A stretch of 5,348 nt of DNA, from assembly GCA_030699255.1 (NCBI GenBank), contig JAUYJR010000059.1:1-5348 (forward strand), written 5' to 3'. Positions 1 to 4,684 of this stretch are shown here, one piece after another. The translations under genes were made by a program, and so were the position numbers. Under the pieces are notes generated by a model. That model had not been told where the DNA came from. It did no database searches and was given only the letters and a program-made list of their open reading frames with translations. Source of the DNA: a bacterium (lineage in GTDB: Bacteria; Patescibacteriota; Minisyncoccia; Minisyncoccales; UBA10102). Each line of letters starts with the position of its first letter. The first letter of the stretch is position 1.

Positions 1-16
1 CGCGCACTAGTGCGCG
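1..16. repeat. Perfect 16-bp GC-rich palindrome
   Basis: The first 16 bases, CGCGCACT followed by AGTGCGCG, are identical to their own reverse complement. The window edge cuts the context, so any longer symmetry to the left is invisible. It is far more GC-rich than the AT-rich sequence that follows. It could be a protein-binding site for a dimer, the edge of an interspersed palindromic repeat, or part of a terminator belonging to a gene to the left. No function can be assigned. Confidence 0.5.
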
Positions 17-58
17 GAAGCAATAGCAGATATTACATAGTTTATCTGCGTCTGCTTC
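17..58. other. Imperfect stem-loop next to the palindrome
   Basis: GAAGCA (17-22) pairs with TGCTTC (53-58). After a symmetric 3x3 internal loop, GCAGATA (26-32) pairs with TATCTGC (43-49), leaving a 10-base loop. That gives 13 base pairs in total. Neither strand has a clean T-tract directly after it, so it is not a convincing intrinsic terminator. It may form one structured element with the palindrome immediately to its left. Confidence 0.35.
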
Positions 59-307
59 TTCATTTATTCATCTATGATGGATGAGTACATGGGCAACATT
101 TTGGCCCTATGAAGGATAGTCACAATCTACTACGGCAATCATGCTCTGGATCGGAGCTGATACCGTGAGAATAAAAAACTTTCCGTGATTCTTTTCCCCA
201 CTTAATAATCCAGTTTTTCATGGTACCATCAAATCGAGAGGAAATATGCCCTATGAATCGCATGCAGTGTATTTTTCAAAATTACCCCTCATGTTTCATA
301 CCCTCAC
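59..307. other. Intergenic region without a recognisable gene
   Basis: This is about 250 bases downstream of the SGNH hydrolase stop. The longest minus-strand candidate with a clean ATG is 33 codons (221 down to 120, beginning MKNWIIKWGKES). It has no ribosome-binding site and no family I recognise. A plus-strand ORF covers only 12 codons from position 74. A 10-bp palindrome, ATGGTACCAT, spans 219-228. I see no tRNA T-arm motif, no good terminator and no clear promoter. The region is treated as non-coding. Confidence 0.4.
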
Positions 308-925
308 TTATATCCAGTCCTGTTTTTCTAGAAAATCTTTTACTTGCTCAAAAATCTTTTGATGGCCCATCGCGTTTGGATGCAGTCCGTCTTCAAAATC
401 CTCATTGTTTAAAGCCACAGTATCCAAGAAATGAACACTGTGCTTTTGGCACATCTCTTGCATAACACTGCTGTATCTTTGAATGTTCTTGTTGGTGTAA
501 TAAATATCAATCCAAGAGACGGGCATGGTTTTTGATTCGTCACAATTCTTGAGATCCATAAACATTATTTTATCTGTGATCTTTTGCGCGCGCTTAATAA
601 TTTCTTCCAAATTTTCTCTGAATTTCTCAATGGGCACCATAAAATCCCCTGAGGATCCATAGTAAGACGCGTCGTTCCCTCCTGTCTGAAAAATAAGAGC
701 GTCGGCTTCCCGAACAGTAGATTCGCTTTCAAGCCTTTCTAAAATGGTTTCTGTTGTGCCTCCGGAGATACTGAGATTATATACCTCTACATATTCTTTT
801 CTTGGTCTGTTTGCCACACAGAACCAGAGGCGATTTACCCATCCCCCCTTCTGCATATCCCACGCGCCCCAGGAGGTGCTGTCTCCAAACACACATATTG
901 ATTCTGGTTTCTTTGCTGTGTGCAT
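308..925 (-). CDS. SGNH/GDSL-family hydrolase (esterase/lipase-like)
   Basis: This 205-residue protein has all the sequence blocks of the SGNH hydrolase fold. Block I is the N-terminal FGDSTSWG with the nucleophile Ser16. Block II is a glycine after strand 2, in NLSISGG at about 50-56. Block III is GGND with Asn84, and block V is DGLHPN with Asp169 and His172. The length matches single-domain family members. The family hydrolyses ester or acyl bonds of lipids, carbohydrates or acylated peptides, but the substrate cannot be told from sequence. There is no signal peptide or membrane segment, so it is probably cytoplasmic. The start was chosen because block I lies only about 13 residues in. The gene stands alone, with its own promoter about 20 bases upstream and no Shine-Dalgarno sequence before the ATG, so its leader is very short. 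No terminator was found after the stop. The family call is firm. Confidence 0.9.
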   Translation of the reverse strand: MHTAKKPESICVFGDSTSWGAWDMQKGGWVNRLWFCVANRPRKEYVEVYNLSISGGTTETILERLESESTVREADALIFQTGGNDASYYGSSGDFMVPIEKFRENLEEIIKRAQKITDKIMFMDLKNCDESKTMPVSWIDIYYTNKNIQRYSSVMQEMCQKHSVHFLDTVALNNEDFEDGLHPNAMGHQKIFEQVKDFLEKQDWI

Positions 926-942
926 ATCTTTTGTTTTTTATA

Positions 943-971
943 ATTACATACTACTCTTTTGGTAATGTCAA
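943..971 (-). promoter_or_regulatory. Sigma70-type promoter for the SGNH hydrolase gene
   Basis: On the minus strand a perfect -35 TTGACA (966-971) is followed, after exactly 17 bases, by TGTAAT (943-948), which matches the -10 consensus at five of six positions. Initiation about seven bases downstream (near 936) would give a leader of only about 11 bases before the ATG at 925. That leader has no purine-rich ribosome site. The promoter lies just past the terminator at 992-1039, so the hydrolase can be transcribed independently of ndk. Confidence 0.7.
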
Positions 972-991
972 AACAAGTCGCATATCTGTTC

Positions 992-1039
992 AAAAAGGAA
1001 AACGGCATCCGGTCCGAATGGGGACACAGATGCCGTTTT
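992..1039 (-). terminator. Intrinsic terminator
   Basis: An 11-bp perfect stem is formed by AAAACGGCATC (999-1009) and GATGCCGTTTT (1029-1039). The 19-base loop can form an inner GTCC/GGAC stem. On the minus strand the stem runs into TTTTCCTTTTT, giving the U-rich tail of a rho-independent terminator. It would end the small transcript that starts near 1105 and any read-through from ndk, and it insulates the hydrolase promoter at 943-971. Confidence 0.75.
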
Positions 1040-1055
1040 GCTCAGGAGGCGCGAT

Positions 1056-1079
1056 TTAGCGGTTTACCGAAACAACCAT
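1056..1079 (-). CDS. Possible 7-residue leader peptide (MVVSVNR)
   Basis: The minus strand reads ATG, six codons and TAA, encoding MVVSVNR. AAAGGGGG at 1087-1094 lies seven bases upstream of the ATG. This is the strongest Shine-Dalgarno-like sequence in the window, although the clear protein genes here mostly have none. The terminator stem begins 17 bases after the stop codon, a spacing that recalls leader peptides whose translation controls attenuation. The peptide is not rich in one amino acid, so a classical amino-acid attenuator is unlikely. The reading frame could be fortuitous, with the G-run serving a structural purpose. Confidence 0.22.
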   Translation of the reverse strand: MVVSVNR

Positions 1080-1111
1080 ACGGTGACCCCCTTTGTAATT
1101 CGTCTAATTCG

Positions 1112-1140
1112 AATGTATAAAAAATAGAATTATTTGTCAA
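1112..1140 (-). promoter_or_regulatory. Sigma70-type promoter of the small transcription unit
   Basis: A perfect minus-strand -35 TTGACA (1135-1140) is followed, after 17 bases, by TACATT (1112-1117). An alternative -10 TATACA overlaps it at 15-base spacing. The promoter begins 24 bases past the ndk stop. Two direct copies of TAATTCG (plus strand 1096-1102 and 1105-1111), nine bases apart, straddle the predicted start site and could be an operator or an initial-transcription signal. Expected start is near 1105. Confidence 0.55.
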
Positions 1141-1145
1141 CAAAA

Positions 1146-1161
1146 GTTTTCCACAGAAAAC
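1146..1161 (-). promoter_or_regulatory. Small inverted repeat between the ndk stop and the promoter
   Basis: GTTTTC (1146-1151) and GAAAAC (1156-1161) form a 6-bp inverted repeat around CACA. On the minus strand it is followed by CTTTTG. It sits two bases beyond the ndk stop codon and abuts the -35 element at 1135-1140. It could be a weak terminator for ndk or an operator for the small transcription unit. The stem is short and AT-rich, so either role is tentative. Confidence 0.25.
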
Positions 1162-1163
1162 GT

Positions 1164-1769
1164 CTATTCCAAAATACCGTCAATATTCACATCGTAGAGA
1201 ATCTGCTCCTGCACTAAGCGATATGAAAGAACATCCCCTGCTCCAAACCAAAGGGGAATTTCTTGGTTTGCTTCATCTGTTGACCCGGAAGCATGAATGA
1301 GATTCCGGACTGCTCTTCCATCAGTATCCGCCATCTGGTATGAATCAATAACAAAATCCCCCCGAATAGTTCCCACGTCTGAAGATCGAGGCTCGGTTCC
1401 TCCTGTCATTTTTCTGATAACTTCCACCGCGTGAGCTCCCTGCCACACCATAGCAATAACAGGACCACACGTGAGGTACTTTTTAAGCCCCTGGAGTACT
1501 CGATCTCCCACCTCAATTGGATCACGGGAAGGAGGTTCAATGCCCCGTTTTTCGTAACTCCCAATAGCCTTTTCTCCAACCGACTTCTTCCATGAAGGAT
1601 CAAGCGAATAGTGTTGCTCAACCAAATCTGAACTTGGAACAAGCATTTTTAATCCAACCAGCTTGAGTCCCGAGCGTTCGTATCTTTGTACAATCTCTCC
1701 AATGAGAGATCGCTGAATGCCGTCAGGCTTAATGAGAACGAGTGTCTTTTCGTGTTTTGGATGGCTCAT
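1164..1769 (-). CDS. ndk: Nucleoside diphosphate kinase, long CPR-type form
   Basis: NDK transfers the gamma-phosphate of ATP to nucleoside diphosphates through a phosphohistidine, balancing cytoplasmic NTP and dNTP pools. The 201-residue product shows TLVLIKPDG (9-17) with the nucleotide-binding lysine, GPVIAMVWQG (102-111), GTIRGD (133-138), and the catalytic His159 in RNLIHASGS, followed by EIPLWF. The usual length is about 130-155 residues. The excess is mostly an insertion of roughly 28 residues between HY (53-54) and GPV (102), in the helical region. The motif after the histidine is ASG where canonical enzymes have GSD. From memory, this insertion and variant are typical of Patescibacteria. 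The ATG lies 31 bases after the preceding hydrolase stop with no terminator between, so co-transcription is likely, although a weak promoter just upstream (TTGTGC, 18 bases, AATAAT) is possible. There is no Shine-Dalgarno sequence. Confidence 0.95.
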   Translation of the reverse strand: MSHPKHEKTLVLIKPDGIQRSLIGEIVQRYERSGLKLVGLKMLVPSSDLVEQHYSLDPSWKKSVGEKAIGSYEKRGIEPPSRDPIEVGDRVLQGLKKYLTCGPVIAMVWQGAHAVEVIRKMTGGTEPRSSDVGTIRGDFVIDSYQMADTDGRAVRNLIHASGSTDEANQEIPLWFGAGDVLSYRLVQEQILYDVNIDGILE

Positions 1770-1800
1770 GCGTATCTTTTTATTATTTCATTACTTTTCT

Positions 1801-2634
1801 CTACCGCACAATATGGAAATCAATATCCCCTTCTCTATCCGTACGCAGTATGGTTATACCATACCGTTCCAATGTTGCAATGGTTTCTTGGTGTGGATGC
1901 CCAAATCGGTTCTCTCTTCCCATCTGAATAACAGCAATTGCGGGGGCTACAGCCTCCACAAAGAGAGGATCCGTTGATGTTCTGCTCCCATGATGCCCTA
2001 CGTGTAGTATATCTGAACGGAGATTAAACCCCCGTTCCACAAGCTTCTGCTCCCCATCACGGAACAGGTCTCCCGTAAACAAGAATTTTCTTTCCGAAAT
2101 ACTGGCTCGCAGAACAAGAGAACTCTTGTCCACATCTTTAAGACTCTGCCCCTCAAGAGATTCAAAAGGATGAAGCACATCCAAAAAATCTTGAGAGAAA
2201 GTGTTCCACAGTATACGCAGGGGAAATTTCGCAATAATAACATTTTCTCCGTTTTCTTTCACCAACTTTTCCCACTGCCTAGCAAAAGAAGAGTCATACC
2301 TAACACCACTCCAGAGGATAAGCGAAATATCAAATTGCTCAAGAATAGGAAAGAATCCCGCCACATGATCCGCATGCGGATGTGTAAGAATGATAGCGTC
2401 AATTCTCCTACTCCAAAACGGTAGCTCTTGAAACAACTTTTGCACAAGAGTATCATCAGGACCTCCGTCAATAAGTATGCGGTGTCCATGGCTTGTTCTC
2501 AGAAAGACCGCGTCTCCCTGGCCAATATCAAAGAAGACTACCTTTGCTTCCCTTCCTTCTATAACTTCAGCCCAAACCACCCCGTTTCCCCACAGGAGGA
2601 ATAAGAAGAACAGCAAGATAAGGTATGGTTTCAT
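1801..2634 (-). CDS. Secreted ComEC/Rec2-type metallo-beta-lactamase-fold hydrolase
   Basis: This 277-residue protein begins with a Sec-type signal peptide: a hydrophobic stretch at 4-20, then VWA, with probable cleavage after Ala22. It corresponds to the C-terminal nuclease-like domain of the competence channel ComEC, without the channel part. The motifs run in order: FFDIGQGDA (34-42), DGG (56-58), the metal-binding THPHADH (84-90), TGD (187-189), HVGHHGS (211-217) and FGHPH (244-248). All expected metal ligands are present, so it should be an active metal-dependent hydrolase outside the membrane. The ComEC domain is thought to degrade the non-transported DNA strand, so phosphodiesterase or DNase activity is plausible but unproven. 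The ATG lies only a few bases after the hairpin at 2640-2672, without a Shine-Dalgarno sequence. ndk follows after 31 bases. Confidence 0.88.
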   Translation of the reverse strand: MKPYLILLFFLFLLWGNGVVWAEVIEGREAKVVFFDIGQGDAVFLRTSHGHRILIDGGPDDTLVQKLFQELPFWSRRIDAIILTHPHADHVAGFFPILEQFDISLILWSGVRYDSSFARQWEKLVKENGENVIIAKFPLRILWNTFSQDFLDVLHPFESLEGQSLKDVDKSSLVLRASISERKFLFTGDLFRDGEQKLVERGFNLRSDILHVGHHGSRTSTDPLFVEAVAPAIAVIQMGRENRFGHPHQETIATLERYGITILRTDREGDIDFHIVR

Positions 2635-2639
2635 ATATC

Positions 2640-2672
2640 AAAAGAGCCGGCATCTTCCTTGAAGATTCCGGC
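2640..2672 (-). terminator. Hairpin terminator or leader stem between the DUF5679 and hydrolase genes
   Basis: GCCGGCATCTTC (2646-2657) and GAAGATTCCGGC (2661-2672) form a 12-position stem with one mismatch and a 3-base loop. On the minus strand it is followed by TCTTTT. It starts 13 bases after the DUF5679 stop codon, as expected of an intrinsic terminator. It also ends just before the ATG of the secreted hydrolase at 2634, so read-through transcripts would carry this stem directly against the start codon. The T-tract is imperfect, so termination may be partial. Confidence 0.55.
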
Positions 2673-2684
2673 CCCTCCGCTTTC

Positions 2685-2849
2685 TTATTCCGTCTTTGCG
2701 GCACCCATGATACGAAACATTTTGGTATCACACGTTGGGCAGTTTCCCGTGAGAGCCTTGCGCTCCTTGCCACCCTTTGCCTTCATGGAAACCTCCTGTT
2801 CGTTCGCAATTTCTCTCTTTTCTTTGCAGCGTACGCAGTATCCTTCCAT
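2685..2849 (-). CDS. DUF5679 family zinc-ribbon mini-protein
   Basis: The minus strand encodes 54 residues with two cysteine pairs: YCVRC (Cys5, Cys8) near the N-terminus and CPTC (Cys37, Cys40), followed by TKMFRIMG. Four cysteines in two CxxC knuckles about 28 residues apart indicate a zinc ribbon. The pattern YCVxCKxKRE...CPxCxTKMFRI matches the DUF5679 family as I remember it, a short protein of unknown function common in small-genome bacteria and Chloroflexi. The middle is rich in lysine (KAKGGKERK), which suggests nucleic-acid or ribosome contact, but this is only inference. It is transcribed divergently from HU. The ATG has no Shine-Dalgarno sequence and lies about eight bases from a predicted transcription start, so the mRNA may be nearly leaderless. 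A hairpin follows its stop codon. Confidence 0.85.
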   Translation of the reverse strand: MEGYCVRCKEKREIANEQEVSMKAKGGKERKALTGNCPTCDTKMFRIMGAAKTE

Positions 2850-2863
2850 AATGATGAAATAGT

Positions 2864-2869
2864 ATTATA
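2864..2869 (-). promoter_or_regulatory. Perfect -10 element upstream of the DUF5679 gene
   Basis: The minus strand carries an exact TATAAT at 2864-2869, inside the palindrome ATTATATAAT (2864-2873). Initiation about seven bases downstream would give a leader of roughly eight bases before the ATG at 2849. No good -35 hexamer is present at the right distance; the nearest is GTTAGA, at 16-base spacing. Because the box is palindromic it could also work on the plus strand, but the HU promoter at 2947-2975 is a better fit for that gene. Confidence 0.4.
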
Positions 2870-2946
2870 TAATGGTATAGACCTTTCTAACACTCTTCTT
2901 CTGTATGGTAGCAGATGCCCAATCCCCGTCAATACGTAGCCTGGTA

Positions 2947-2975
2947 TTGCCCAATACCGCAAGGTGCGATATACT
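2947..2975 (+). promoter_or_regulatory. Sigma70-type promoter for the HU gene
   Basis: TTGCCC (2947-2952) is separated by exactly 17 bases from TATACT (2970-2975). These match the -35 and -10 consensus at four and five of six positions. Initiation near 2982 would give HU a leader of about 58 bases. That leader contains a short upstream ORF (3012-3047) that overlaps the HU start codon. Confidence 0.6.
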
Positions 2976-3039
2976 AGGCGCAGAAGAAATACAAAAGGTC
3001 GCGCTGTTTCCATGAATTGTAACTCTCATTTACTATCAC

Positions 3040-3315
3040 ATGAATAAAGACGCACTTGTGCAGGCAATCGCGGAGGGGGCTGAAATCTCTAAGGCACAGG
3101 CCGAGAAAGCACTCACTTCTTTCATTTCCGCTGTAACCAAAACACTTCAGAGCGGGGACTCCCTCGCCATTTCAGGGTTTGGAACATTTAAGGTTTCCCA
3201 GAGAGCTGCACGCCAAGGGGTAAACCCAAAGACGGGCGAGCGCATTCAGATTGCGGCAGCCACCGTTCCCAAATTTAGCGCCGGAAAAGGGCTAAAAGAA
3301 GCTGTAAAAAAGTAG
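3040..3315 (+). CDS. hup: HU-family nucleoid DNA-binding protein
   Basis: The product is 91 residues, the usual HU length. It contains an N-terminal helical dimerisation half (MNKDALVQAIAEGAEISKAQ and onward), the conserved GFGTF turn (46-50), the minor-groove-binding arm RAARQGVNPKTGE (55-67) with the intercalating Pro63, and the C-terminal strand and helix VPKFSAGKGLKEAVKK. HU dimers bind and bend DNA with little sequence specificity, compact the nucleoid and assist replication, recombination and transcription. It could equally be named hupB; IHF subunits are less likely given the overall pattern. It is the only plus-strand gene in the window, with a good promoter at 2947-2975 and a strong terminator 17 bases after its stop. 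There is no Shine-Dalgarno sequence before the ATG. A short upstream ORF (3012-3047) ends inside the HU start region, so its start could be translationally coupled. Confidence 0.97.
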   Translation: MNKDALVQAIAEGAEISKAQAEKALTSFISAVTKTLQSGDSLAISGFGTFKVSQRAARQGVNPKTGERIQIAAATVPKFSAGKGLKEAVKK

Positions 3316-3331
3316 CACGCTATCTTTTAGT

Positions 3332-3361
3332 AAAACTCCCCGACTGTGTCGGGGAGTTTTT
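3332..3361. terminator. Strong bidirectional intrinsic terminator between HU and the nuclease gene
   Basis: ACTCCCCGAC (3335-3344) and GTCGGGGAGT (3348-3357) form a perfect 10-bp GC-rich stem with a TGT loop. An A-tract precedes it and a T-tract (TTTTT) follows it. The U-tail is present on both strands, so it can stop HU transcription on the plus strand and transcription of the convergent nuclease gene, whose stop codon ends at 3363, on the minus strand. Confidence 0.92.
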
Positions 3362-3362
3362 G

Positions 3363-4211
3363 TTATGAGAGTCCTATCTCACATACGGCTTTGCTTTCAT
3401 TAAGAACGCGTTCTAGCTTCTTACCCGTCAGACCGGCTTCTTCAAGGAGAGTTGGGTTTTTCCCCAGCTCCCTGCATAGAACGGTTCCCTTATCCAAAAG
3501 AAAGGTTTTTTGAGAAGATGATAGGCTTGAGAGCGCGGTAACAGGATGGAGCCCCGAGCGATCAATGAGCTCGCGCAAACTCCCTCCTTTTGGATGGTTC
3601 CACGAAACAAGCTCCATATGGGAGCACTGACCAAATTGCAGAGCCTGACCGGTAAATTTTGTGTTTGTTACCACCCATGATTGAGAGAACTTGTTTTTGG
3701 AATCTTGCAACTCTCCCCTTGCCTCTCTAATATCTTCAAACCTCGCCTTGGCTGCCATAATGGTTTGAACATTCGTTTTCAGGTACTGCTCGTTGTGAAA
3801 CTTGCACTCAACAACATACCAACGGTCGTCTTTTTCGGCCAGCACATCAACCTCATGCGAAACACAATGCCCCTGGAGCGTACTCCCTACCGTAACTTGA
3901 TATCCTCCCCACTCCAAAATCTTTGCCACGTACCGTTCAAACGGATATCCTTGGGGGCCCAGTTGGAAGAGGGCGCTCTTGAGATTATAGCGAGCCGCAC
4001 TTCCTCTTTGTTCTTTCGCCAAAAGACGGAACGCCATGCGATAGATCTGCTTCGTTGACATATTTGGAGTCAGCTTTGCCTCAATGGCATCCGCAACACG
4101 TTCAACAGTATCAGATTGAGCACCTGATCTCTGAAGAGAGTCTTCGAGCTTTTCCCGGGAAAAGAGTTCCCGATCCCCCATTGCTTTGGTAATGTATATA
4201 GGAGAAGTCAT
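3363..4211 (-). CDS. ATP-cone domain fused to a PD-(D/E)XK (Mrr-like) nuclease domain
   Basis: I start this at the ATG at 4211, which overlaps the VKOR stop codon as ATGA, giving 282 residues. An ATG at 4304 adds 31 residues that lie inside the VKOR frame and match no domain. Residues about 5-85 (ITKAMGDRELFSREKLEDSL and onward) resemble the ATP-cone, the nucleotide-sensing regulatory module of ribonucleotide reductases and NrdR. Residues about 88-205 resemble an Mrr-type restriction endonuclease core: EVD with Asp122, then VVECK with Glu135 and Lys137, and Gln149 on the next helix, which is the metal-dependent PD-(D/E)XK pattern. The C-terminal 75 residues are helical and look helix-hairpin-helix-like. 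The protein has no signal peptide. It may be a DNA nuclease gated by nucleotide state, but substrate and role are unknown. There is no Shine-Dalgarno sequence, so it is probably translated by coupling to VKOR. Confidence 0.8.
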   Translation of the reverse strand: MTSPIYITKAMGDRELFSREKLEDSLQRSGAQSDTVERVADAIEAKLTPNMSTKQIYRMAFRLLAKEQRGSAARYNLKSALFQLGPQGYPFERYVAKILEWGGYQVTVGSTLQGHCVSHEVDVLAEKDDRWYVVECKFHNEQYLKTNVQTIMAAKARFEDIREARGELQDSKNKFSQSWVVTNTKFTGQALQFGQCSHMELVSWNHPKGGSLRELIDRSGLHPVTALSSLSSSQKTFLLDKGTVLCRELGKNPTLLEEAGLTGKKLERVLNESKAVCEIGLS

Positions 4212-4684
4212 AAGGAAATTTCTGTTCTTGAAATCCAAAGCGCGTATACGGCAACACAGGCAAGCAAGAGAGTTATAATGGCTGAAACCAAGCAGTATGG
4301 GCAAAGAGCTTCAATAACCGCAATCTGGAGATACAAAAAGAACCCTGAAGCAACAAGGCCCATAAACGGAAGAAGGGAAGCCGCAAGGAGGAATATTCTC
4401 CTTTCCGTATCCAAAAAGAAAGCTGCGGACAAAAATACGGCAAGGTAGTAGACAATCCCAAGCGCGGCAAGGGGAATTCCCAAAACAACCGCGTACTCGC
4501 TTGAAAGCACCCGCGAACATTCCGTAAACGCTCCACACGAAACAGGAATGGACGCATAGTGCAAAATCGTTAAGTATAGGGCATCCAAGAAGCCGAGAAA
4601 ACTCAAGCCAAGAAGCCCAAACACAAATTTCCTACTCTTCTTGCTCTTGGAACGCTCCAATAATGTATTGTTCAAATTCTGCAT
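4208..4684 (-). CDS. Vitamin K epoxide reductase (VKOR) family membrane protein
   Basis: VKOR homologues reoxidise periplasmic or extracytoplasmic thioredoxin-like partners and pass the electrons to quinone, replacing DsbB. The 158-residue product has a basic N-terminus (RSKSKKSRK), then about four membrane segments near 20-42, 66-90, 96-118 and 121-152. The loop cysteines Cys50 and Cys56 lie in CGAFTEC, followed by a Ser61/Ser62 pair, and the active-site CPYC is at 128-131. This is the full four-cysteine set of bacterial VKORs. The ATG at 4684 overlaps the upstream DsbA-like gene by 53 bases. Alternatives are TTG at 4660 or GTG at 4624, the latter eight bases after the upstream stop with AGGA in front, but it would remove the basic N-terminus. 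The stop overlaps the next ATG as ATGA. It sits directly behind its likely substrate gene. Confidence 0.92.
   Translation of the reverse strand: MQNLNNTLLERSKSKKSRKFVFGLLGLSFLGFLDALYLTILHYASIPVSCGAFTECSRVLSSEYAVVLGIPLAALGIVYYLAVFLSAAFFLDTERRIFLLAASLLPFMGLVASGFFLYLQIAVIEALCPYCLVSAIITLLLACVAVYALWISRTEISL

Larger units (their letters stand above)
992..1105 (-). ncRNA. Candidate small RNA or leader-peptide transcript (~115 nt)
   Basis: A complete transcription unit is packed between ndk and the hydrolase gene. It has a promoter at 1112-1140, a predicted start near 1105 and an intrinsic terminator ending near 992. The transcript carries AAAGGGGG (1087-1094), a 7-codon ORF (1056-1079), and CCTCCT (minus strand of 1044-1049), which can pair with AGGGGG and hide it. 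The terminator loop contains GTGTCCCC (minus strand of 1020-1027), which could pair with GGGG-U-CAC around the same site with a single U-U mismatch. This would suit a regulatory RNA with alternative folds. I do not recognise it as a known RNA family. The layout is seen directly; function is inference. Confidence 0.4.

Noticed and set aside
120..221. 33-codon minus-strand ORF beginning MKNWIIKWGKES
   Set aside because: There is no ribosome site, no recognised family, no conservation evidence, and its length is within chance expectation.
1040..1120. Possible tRNA because of a TTCGAA motif near 1109
   Set aside because: No cloverleaf could be drawn: there is no matching acceptor stem or anticodon arm around it, and the motif overlaps the promoter -10 region.
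1147..1155. TTTTCCACA matches the DnaA-box consensus TTWTNCACA
   Set aside because: Only one such match was noticed, with no cluster, no AT-rich unwinding region pattern and no dnaA or dnaN nearby, so an origin is not supported. It is also part of the small inverted repeat after ndk.
2625..2939. 104-codon plus-strand ORF
   Set aside because: It is the antisense shadow of the DUF5679 gene and its hairpin. The minus-strand frame has the conserved cysteine pattern and a promoter box.
2783..3013. 76-codon minus-strand ORF starting at 3013
   Set aside because: It crosses the HU promoter and overlaps the DUF5679 start in another frame, and its translation resembles no protein family.
3681..4058. 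125-codon plus-strand ORF
   Set aside because: It is entirely antisense to the nuclease gene, whose frame carries clear catalytic motifs.
4212..4304. N-terminal extension of the ATP-cone/nuclease gene to the ATG at 4304
   Set aside because: These 31 residues are encoded inside the VKOR gene in another frame and match no domain. The ATG at 4211 forms a standard ATGA overlap and places the ATP-cone at the N-terminus.
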